Source: Antedon mediterranea (taxonomy: Eukaryota; Echinodermata; Crinoidea; Comatulida; Antedonidae). From it: 64,000 nucleotides of DNA. Positions 57,701 to 64,000 of the stretch are shown one piece after another. The notes beneath the pieces are model-generated. The model ran no database searches. It saw only the letters and a program-made list of their open reading frames with translations, and had not been told where the DNA came from. How positions within the stretch are numbered: position 1 is the first letter of the stretch; each line of letters opens with the position of its first letter. Position numbers and translations under genes: made by a program. The stretch covers positions 13,808,501 through 13,872,500 of the forward strand of contig NC_092671.1 of NCBI RefSeq assembly GCF_964355755.1. The letters run 5' to 3'.

Positions 57701-58589
57701 TGAAAATTAGTTGAATACCTACGTAATGGCTATATATAGAACCCGTATGCACTGGAATTGGTTGCCATAGTATGGAATTGTTCCATGTCTGCCGGTGGTC
57801 TGGAGGGTAGAGACCAGCTAAAGTGCATTCTGCTGACATTAGGGTCCTATCCACATCTGTACTGACCACTTTCAATTGGTATCTTGAATAATCTTTACTG
57901 AGGAATCCATTGTATTTTTGTCTTAGAAACTGGCCTAGTTTATACTGCTGACGCATCCCAGTCTAAATGCAATGTAATAATAAAATGCTATAGGCTTAAT
58001 AGTTATAATAAGTAACATACATTAATGATAAGTACCGACGATGAATATATAGATCTTCTATAAAGAAGAATACGAATAATGAGGCAAAGAACGGAACTTT
58101 AGTACGTCAGTAAATGTAAAGCATATACATACCTGAGTCAATTGTCCAAATCCTTGTTCCCAAAAGTCCTCCTTATATCTGGAGTTTGGGTACGTATGCA
58201 TTGGAGATCTATCTCCATGGCGATATATCTAAATTAGTAAAATAATAATCCAGTTTCCATTACCAACATACAAATAAAAAAACAATTATAAACAATACTA
58301 TCTAACATAGTAAGCCTAAATGTATAATAACAAACTTTAGAAAAAACAATTGAAGTACTAACTGTACATTATCATCTTTAAAATATCTGTTACTGTCCTA
58401 TTCTATAATAAAGGCCAGTTATGCTTTAAGAATACAATCAAATACAGAAAATGCTTTATCTAACTATTAAAAATAAGATAAAGACAAACATAACAAAAAA
58501 AAAACACTTACCAAATTTACAAATTGCAATTCGTCGGCGTTAACTAAAATTAGCAAAATACCCGAAAAAAATAATTGCGGTAAAAACAT
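54737..58589 (-). CDS. Histidine acid phosphatase, membrane-anchored (ACP2/ACP3-like)
   Basis: Ten coding exons: 58512-58589, 58133-58228, 57744-57962, 57163-57255, 56561-56653, 56277-56400, 56025-56119, 55796-55905, 55364-55539, 54737-54864; about 400 residues, near the family's usual 380-420. The first exon is a signal peptide ([20 protein letters not shown]). IYRHGDRSP (exon 2) is the catalytic RHGxRx[12 protein letters not shown] (exon 3) a family signature, and HDTT (exon 8) supplies the HD proton donor. Exon 10 encodes a transmembrane helix ([16 protein letters not shown]) and a short basic tail, as in lysosomal acid phosphatase and the anchored prostatic form. It should hydrolyse phosphomonoesters in the lumen or outside the cell. 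Several NxS/T sites (NVT, NIS, NMS, NHT, NDT) suggest glycosylation. The donor of exon 3 is one base out of frame (see findings). Confidence 0.9.
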
Positions 58590-58740
58590 ACTGACGAGTA
58601 AATAGGTTGCAGATACTCTGTAAATAGAATAAAACTTTTCAGTGTTTCTAACAGGCTACCTGGACTTTTAAAATCTCAATTGGCCACTTAAAAATGAATA
58701 TAATTATAACGGTAGGAAAATACTCTGTTTATACGTATAA

Positions 58741-59025
58741 GTGGAAGTCTACGTAAGCCAAAAAAAAGTGTATATAGGTAATGACGAAGGTCCACTCTGG
58801 AAAATTCCTCAACACGTTAGTATTAATCACACATCAGCATTACTGGATAGCAAAAGAAGTAGTAGCGTGTACAAAGTTTCAATGATTGTTACAACAATTT
58901 TAAGCCGATGTTTATGTTCTCAAGATTCGCAAGTCAGAGCCTATGTATCTGATCTACAGTCTGACTTTAATTTGGACAAACCGTCAGAGTTGTCAAGAAA
59001 AATTGAACACAGTTTGTTAGTGTAG
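58741..59025 (+). CDS. Unrecognised 94-codon frame
   Basis: It has a mixed, protein-like composition with a polar, possibly coiled-coil C-terminal half, and similar-looking coding continues briefly past the stop (HEKVNTLVCKLEHTIHTLK). No known domain, no signal peptide, no evident splice sites. It could be a remnant of an intronless copy or pure chance. Confidence 0.2.
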   Translation: MEVYVSQKKVYIGNDEGPLWKIPQHVSINHTSALLDSKRSSSVYKVSMIVTTILSRCLCSQDSQVRAYVSDLQSDFNLDKPSELSRKIEHSLLV

Positions 59026-59534
59026 AACAGTTTGGCAAACTTTGACAAACTGCATGAAAAAGTCAACACTTTAGTTTGCAAACTCGAGCATACTATACAC
59101 ACATTGAAAACACAAATGTGTTTAAAATTGGGCTGAATGTTGAATTATCTATCTTTTTTATGATATAAATAATGAAGAACTATTTCATTTTTTTGTAATG
59201 TTTTATTCATTCAAACCAAACATGTGATTGAAAGTAGAATTTCATATACATAACTTTTTTTCTACAGAACACCTTTCTCCAATATTGCAGCCGATTTTCT
59301 CTTTCTTTATAAACAACTTTTACGTTCTTTCTTACACCTCATTACATTATTGCATAGCTTTAAAGAATATTATACATTTATTTGTTTGTCATGTTTTTCT
59401 GCTATATTGTTAGTTAATTATTATTTAAAACAAAAAAACAAATATCCTTATACATTGATATTTATCTGCTTAAGGTAAAATAGAAACTTAATAATTTCAG
59501 TAGACAAAAAATAAAAATATATATACATTATCCT

Positions 59535-59630
59535 TTCGAATGACGTAACGTGAATATGCATGTGACGTAGCTACTAGAATGACGTACGGTAATATGCAAA
59601 TTCATGTCGGTCTTTCACGTCACGTCATTC
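59535..59630. promoter_or_regulatory. Cluster of CRE-like half-sites with an octamer
   Basis: Three TGACGT and one tandem ACGTCACGTCA occur within about 100 bp, alternating with ATATGCATG and ATATGCAAAT. This is about 1 kb upstream of the acid phosphatase start codon. Regulatory function is inference from motif density. Confidence 0.3.
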
Positions 59631-60121
59631 TCTGAGAGATGGAATCTAGTGACGACCAATTGGGTTTAAAATGTTATATTTTCTCCTAACTGGCTGAGCT
59701 TACTAATTTCCTTCCATCGAAATTTGTTATTACAATCAAACATTTACATTAAAAAACCCATAATTATATGAAACACTACCGGTAATTATTATATAGCAAA
59801 ACAATAGCATAACAAAGATTGACAAATATGCACTAGATAGTTCACGTATAAAGTATACTTATCTGAATAAATAGATCAGTTAAAACACCTATCCGTAATA
59901 GACTGCCATAAATGTTATAATAATCATCCTAAAAAGTTTCATTCATACGAGTATACTACAATTACACGGATACCATTTCCCTGGTTAGGTCCTATCCCCT
60001 CTATCATGTCTGTGTACGAATTAAAATGAAGTCAGGCATTTTTACCTAATTTGCATATTGACCCAACAGGGAATAGGTTTGTTGAGGATTACTTGTTTTA
60101 ATCCTGTTAATATTGTAGTTT

Positions 60122-62229
60122 CTACAGTTTTGTTTCCGCTCTTGTAGGCATTTGGATCGTCACGGCGTCTGCAGATTCGTCAACTTCCTCATCGACTTCT
60201 TTAATACCAGAAGCATGTCTATAAAAACAAATGAAATCAAGTTATAAATAATAACGAAATATGCGGAGCAACGTAAATGGATTATTTGGACAGTCGCTTG
60301 TCATTGGCCAAATCGCTTGCGTTGCGTCTACGTCCTTGCGTTGCGTCTCTAGTGGAAGCACCCGGCCCTCTCGGTTTGTCCTGATCAGGTAATTTAACTT
60401 GCCGTTAGAGAAACGACGTAAACTGAACTGGGTTGACGTCGTTTCTTTACCCGTAAATGGTAATTTACGTGGAATAAATCATTCAATGAAACTGTTTTCA
60501 CTGCAGTTAGTTGGATAGTTAATTTCATTTTATTATGCTACATAATGATAAAGGGTTTACCTCATTCTGAGTGCATTGGTGCCTGTGATCGTCTTTCCAT
60601 CTTCAGTGTTAAACATTATCTTGTCCGCTGGAACAGTAAGCGTCTGACCACCTTCCAGAACTACACTGATCGTACCTCCACGTGTGCGAATTTCCTTTAA
60701 ATATAAATAGTGTATTTAAAACACAATGTAACACACAATTTGGTTTTATAGGTACTGTATCATGGTCACAAATTTTCGGCTTTACAATATTGTCAAACGC
60801 TGGCTTGAAATGAAATGGTATATAAATAGGACTGGAACTAATTAATTACCTCTTCTTTCAACTCTTCTTCAAATCTGATTTCGTCTTCTCGGACCTTCTT
60901 AGTACTTTCGGGTATAATATCATCTAAATAGCTTAATTCATATTCAGTGAAGAAATACTCCATCACCTTTCGGATTACTACGAGTGCTAAGACCTACAAA
61001 CAAGACACTACTAAAATTAATATTTCACAATAAGAATTAAGAAAGCTGGTCTCTCAGTGGTTGATCAACATGGGGAGGGTGGGTGGGAATGGATTTGTCT
61101 GATGTTCATTTTGGAAAAAAATGCAGTTCATATTAGGGATGTGATAGCGCTGTTACAATCCGTTATGTTTGATTAATATTAATGAATGACGTAATGCATA
61201 ATGGTCATAAATAGAGATCACGGGTTGAAGAAGGTGTAGACCTACTGTACAGTATGACTTCATCTAACAAGGCAGATATGTTTTGTATTGACCGGAATAA
61301 CAGGAGGAAGCTGTGCATAATTCATCGTTCCAAGATGCGTCTTATTGGTTGATATAAAGGCAAAATCAGACTGCGTCGTACGACTGAGTCGTCTGATTCG
61401 TGTCATCGGAAGAAAATTAAACATGTTTAATGTTCTAACGCCCGACGCTATGATAAGACGACTCGTCTCGTCGGGATTCAACTCAGACAGCACCCGACGA
61501 GTCAAGACGTTTCGTCAGACCTTTTCGTACGGCGCAATCTGAGTTGGCCTTAAGAATTACAATTTAACGTCCTCAGTACTAGCTACATAATAATTCTACA
61601 TTTTAAAAATAACAGATTCAAACTTACCATGAGAGGGAAAATGATACCGGCCTTAGACTTTTTGATTACCCACAACATAGCCAGACAGATAGCTTGAATA
61701 AGGGTGAATATATGAACACGCCATAACTTAACATGTCGAAGGAAGGTATAATCTGGCTGATATTTTGCTGGTGTGATCACCAGAAATATACGTTCTACAA
61801 ACTGTAAAAAAACAGTCCGATTAGTCTACAGTCATCGGAATATAGGCCTATATTGTAAAAGCATTCTCTATGACTAGACGACGGTAATATATTTACACTA
61901 TTACGCTGCCTATATTCATCGGCACTATTTTAACTATAAAATGCCACTACTTATAGTTTAGACTGGGATTCAACTTAATATTATTAGTAGTATGGCGTTT
62001 CATAATACTTAATAATATTATTATGCTCGGATCGGATGTCGTTTTCAGACAAAAATTTAAATGCCGACTGGTGGATTAACATTAAAATACAATAACTACA
62101 AAGGGGAAGTCACGTCTAACTACTACTGGGTAATATTGAAAATAGTGAAGGGGTAATTACCTGAACACCTCTGAGAGATGAAATTCCCATATACAAGAAC
62201 ACTCCATATAAAACAGGCATAGGAATAAA
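60122..62229 (-). CDS. SLC4-family bicarbonate transporter, C-terminal exons (5' end beyond window)
   Basis: Five exons: 62161-62229, 61628-61801, 60850-60993, 60561-60695, 60122-60218 (stop at 60122-60124). FIPMPVLYGVFLYMGISSL is a signature of SLC4 transmembrane domains. FVERIFLVITPAKYQPDYTF, then KLWRVHIFTLIQ, matches the following helices, and a YLDDIIPEST motif opens the cytoplasmic tail as in sodium-coupled members (NBC/NDCBE group). The last two exons encode a charged cytoplasmic tail that I cannot align from memory. Expected role: Na+-coupled HCO3- transport across the plasma membrane for pH control, possibly biomineralisation. The penultimate exon is one base too long for its frame. 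Confidence 0.85.
61366..61542. mobile_element. MITE in an SLC4 intron
   Basis: Ends TCAGACTGCGTCGTACGA and TCGTACGGCGCAATCTGA form an inverted repeat. The interior is rich in ACGACT/AGTCGT words in both orientations. The small frames on both strands are by-products. Target duplication not evident. Confidence 0.6.
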
Positions 62230-62326
62230 CTGAAAATAACAAATAAGAACTACGTATAGATAGTTTATATGAGAGCTGAAACAGTATAGTATATTGGTAT
62301 TTGCTTTAGATTATCTATATATAAAT

Positions 62327-63345
62327 TTACGTAAGGGCAAAATTCGGTAAATCGCGCCTTACTTCTAGAATTTTCACTCGATGGTATGTAAAGTTGGTTC
62401 GTACTTTCGGTACTTATTTTAACCGCCTGATGTAACCCTGTTTACTAATTAAATTGAGTTAGATAATTAGTTATTGACGATTAAAACGAATTTAGGTTCA
62501 AAGATTTGCCCCAAATAGGGGTGTTTTCCGATCGTGGTATACACTGTCTAATGGATGTCCATCTTGAAAAATACCCGCCAAAAAAATGCGAGGAGGCTTC
62601 GCATTTTTCTATCTCCTCCTACGATAATTGTTTTTAATAGCTGAAAACCGGTTGAACAGCTAGAGTACACCATCATAATGTTGAAGACAGGCCGATTTTC
62701 TTTAAAAAATACTATTTTGATAGATTTAATATACGATTATACAAATGTATTGATTTGCGATGAATGGAACATCCCAATCTCTCAGTCTGCCAGAGTTGGT
62801 TTAACACAAGTACTGTAGGTAAATTTATGAGCCCTTGGTTTAACACATACGGTAGGTAAATATATGGGCCCTTTGAGAATAAACTTGCAATACTTTGACA
62901 ATACTGTAAATACCTATTAACTATTTTTCATTTGAATCGAACATTTCTTACTGTGAATGTTCGTACTGTTAGATGTAATATAAAAATATATACAAATAAA
63001 CTTTATTACTGAGACTGTGGATAGGCTCTACTGTTAGATATACAAATAAACTTTATACTGACAGTTCCTTCTCAACGTTTGTATTAATTAATAATTACCA
63101 AAAATATAAACGTCGTAGTGGTGTATCGTGACATGTACTTTAATATTTCAATCGATTATGACAGTGACAATTTTAACAAAGTATTAAATCGCAAATGTTT
63201 TAGGCCTACTGTATTTAGAGGTATATTATTTATAGGCCTATAAAACATGAACAAAATATTTCGTTACTCAGTGGATAAAGAATATATTTAAAAATTGTTC
63301 CTCTTTGTACCTATCCGCTTTCCCATCCCTCAACCCTAATGTTAC
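62327..63345. repeat. Dispersed repeat copy 2
   Basis: Reverse complement of 44007-46742 without the hAT insertion, so it supplies that element's empty site. It lies in an SLC4 intron. Confidence 0.8.
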
Positions 63346-63349
63346 ATAG

Positions 63350-63712
63350 CGAGGAGGCTTCGCATTTTCCTATCTCCTCCTACGATAATTGTTTTTAATA
63401 GCTGAAAACCGGTTGAACAGCTAGAGTACACCATCATAATGTTGAAGACAGGCCGATTTTCTTTAAAAAAAATACTATTTTGATAGATTGCTAGAGTACA
63501 CCATCATAATGTTGAAGACAGGCCGATTTTCTTTAAAAAATACTATTTTGATAGATTTAATATACGATTATACAAATGTATTGATTTGCGATGAATGGAA
63601 CATCCAGTAGTTTGGTTTAACACAAGTACTGTAGGTAAATTTATGAGCCCTTGGTTTAACACATACGGTAGGTAAATATATGGGCCCTTTGAGAATAAAC
63701 TTGCAATAGGTT
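63350..63712. repeat. Partial third copy of the dispersed repeat, with a local duplication
   Basis: Restarts at GCGAGGAGGCTTCGCATTTTC directly after copy 2. A segment beginning CTAGAGTACACCATCATAAT occurs twice in tandem (63421 and 63490). Confidence 0.8.
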
Positions 63713-64000
63713 CGGAAAATGTTAAAAACCAATTTCTATTATTTGAATCGGTAAACAGTTTCCATTTATTATACATTGATAATGAAACATGAAATATTCC
63801 TATTTATGTCCCTCGAGGTTCATTACAATTTATATTTAGTAGTCCCACGGACTTCATCTTAGCCACTCCCCCGAGTGCTAAGGCCAAATTTATGATACCC
63901 TACTTTCTATGTAGTTACAGTTAGTTCTTGACGATAATAATAATACAACGAATTTAGGTTACACCCTTCGGCCGCGAAAACGTTTCTGTACAAATATGAT
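63713..64000. other. Intron or flank, no feature seen
   Basis: No exon, repeat boundary or ORF of note. The next SLC4 exon upstream is not in the window. Confidence 0.4.

Larger units (their letters stand above)
58618..60121. other. Intergenic region between the acid phosphatase and SLC4 genes
   Basis: Upstream of the acid phosphatase start. It contains a cluster of TGACGT/ACGTCA half-sites with ATGCAAAT at 59535-59630, and a plus-strand 94-codon frame (58741-59025) of unknown meaning. No exon of either neighbour is recognised here. Confidence 0.45.

Noticed and set aside
61260-61542. 81- and 65-codon frames in the SLC4 intron
   Set aside because: Both strands read through the inverted-repeat MITE, and the SLC4 exons on each side are unambiguous.

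Overview
The window reads as metazoan nuclear DNA. It is AT-rich with small GT-AG exons, phase-1 EGF exons, a tRNA-derived SINE, Helitron, hAT, Merlin-like and Ty3/gypsy elements, and a very frequent TAGGCCTA motif. The gene content (EGF/Kunitz mosaic, membrane-anchored histidine acid phosphatase, SLC4 bicarbonate transporter) and the SINE tail suggest an invertebrate deuterostome, probably an echinoderm. That placement is inference. There are no prokaryotic operons and no CRISPR array.

Three host genes lie head-to-tail on the minus strand. (1) An EGF/Kunitz secreted-protein gene runs from a TATA-type promoter near 53.1 kb down to at least 18.3 kb and probably past the left edge. Its visible order is signal peptide, EGF, Kunitz, EGF, EGF, then an array of ten intact EGF exons with four broken half-exons between them. 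(2) A histidine acid phosphatase with signal peptide, RHGxRxP and HD motifs and a C-terminal membrane anchor covers 54737-58589 in ten exons. (3) The last five coding exons of an SLC4-family bicarbonate transporter lie at 60122-62229; its 5' part is beyond the right edge.

Most of the rest is transposon, layered inside the introns of gene 1. Bases 83-17032 are one insertion of about 17 kb with roughly 130-bp inverted ends. Two paralogous empty sites in the same window (about 20826 and 22918) prove it. Inside it are a 2.2-kb foldback element (744-2918, 9-bp target duplication), a 3.8-kb foldback element (3053-6879, 9-bp duplication), a Merlin-like element (7827-11580, 8-bp duplication, transposase zinc-ribbon exon), a degenerate transposon-type gene (about 13940-14940) and a non-LTR retrotransposon tail (about 15060-15850).

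Bases 17033-26140 hold the EGF array, shaped by a 5.9-kb-period duplication and a 2.1-kb-period duplication. Bases 26997-43552 are one decayed Ty3/gypsy element. Its 3' LTR is split by a SINE, the SINE by a second copy of the 3.8-kb foldback element, and that copy by both a Helitron and a second Merlin-like element. Bases 43.7-49.7 kb add a Helitron end, two hAT elements with 8-bp duplications and a dispersed repeat whose other copy is at 62.3-63.4 kb.

Two host exons show one-base frame problems at homopolymers (near 57742 and 60660), which look more like consensus errors than real mutations. I saw no clearly new enzymatic system. The strongest material is the reconstructable insertion history and the young eight-cysteine EGF exon array.
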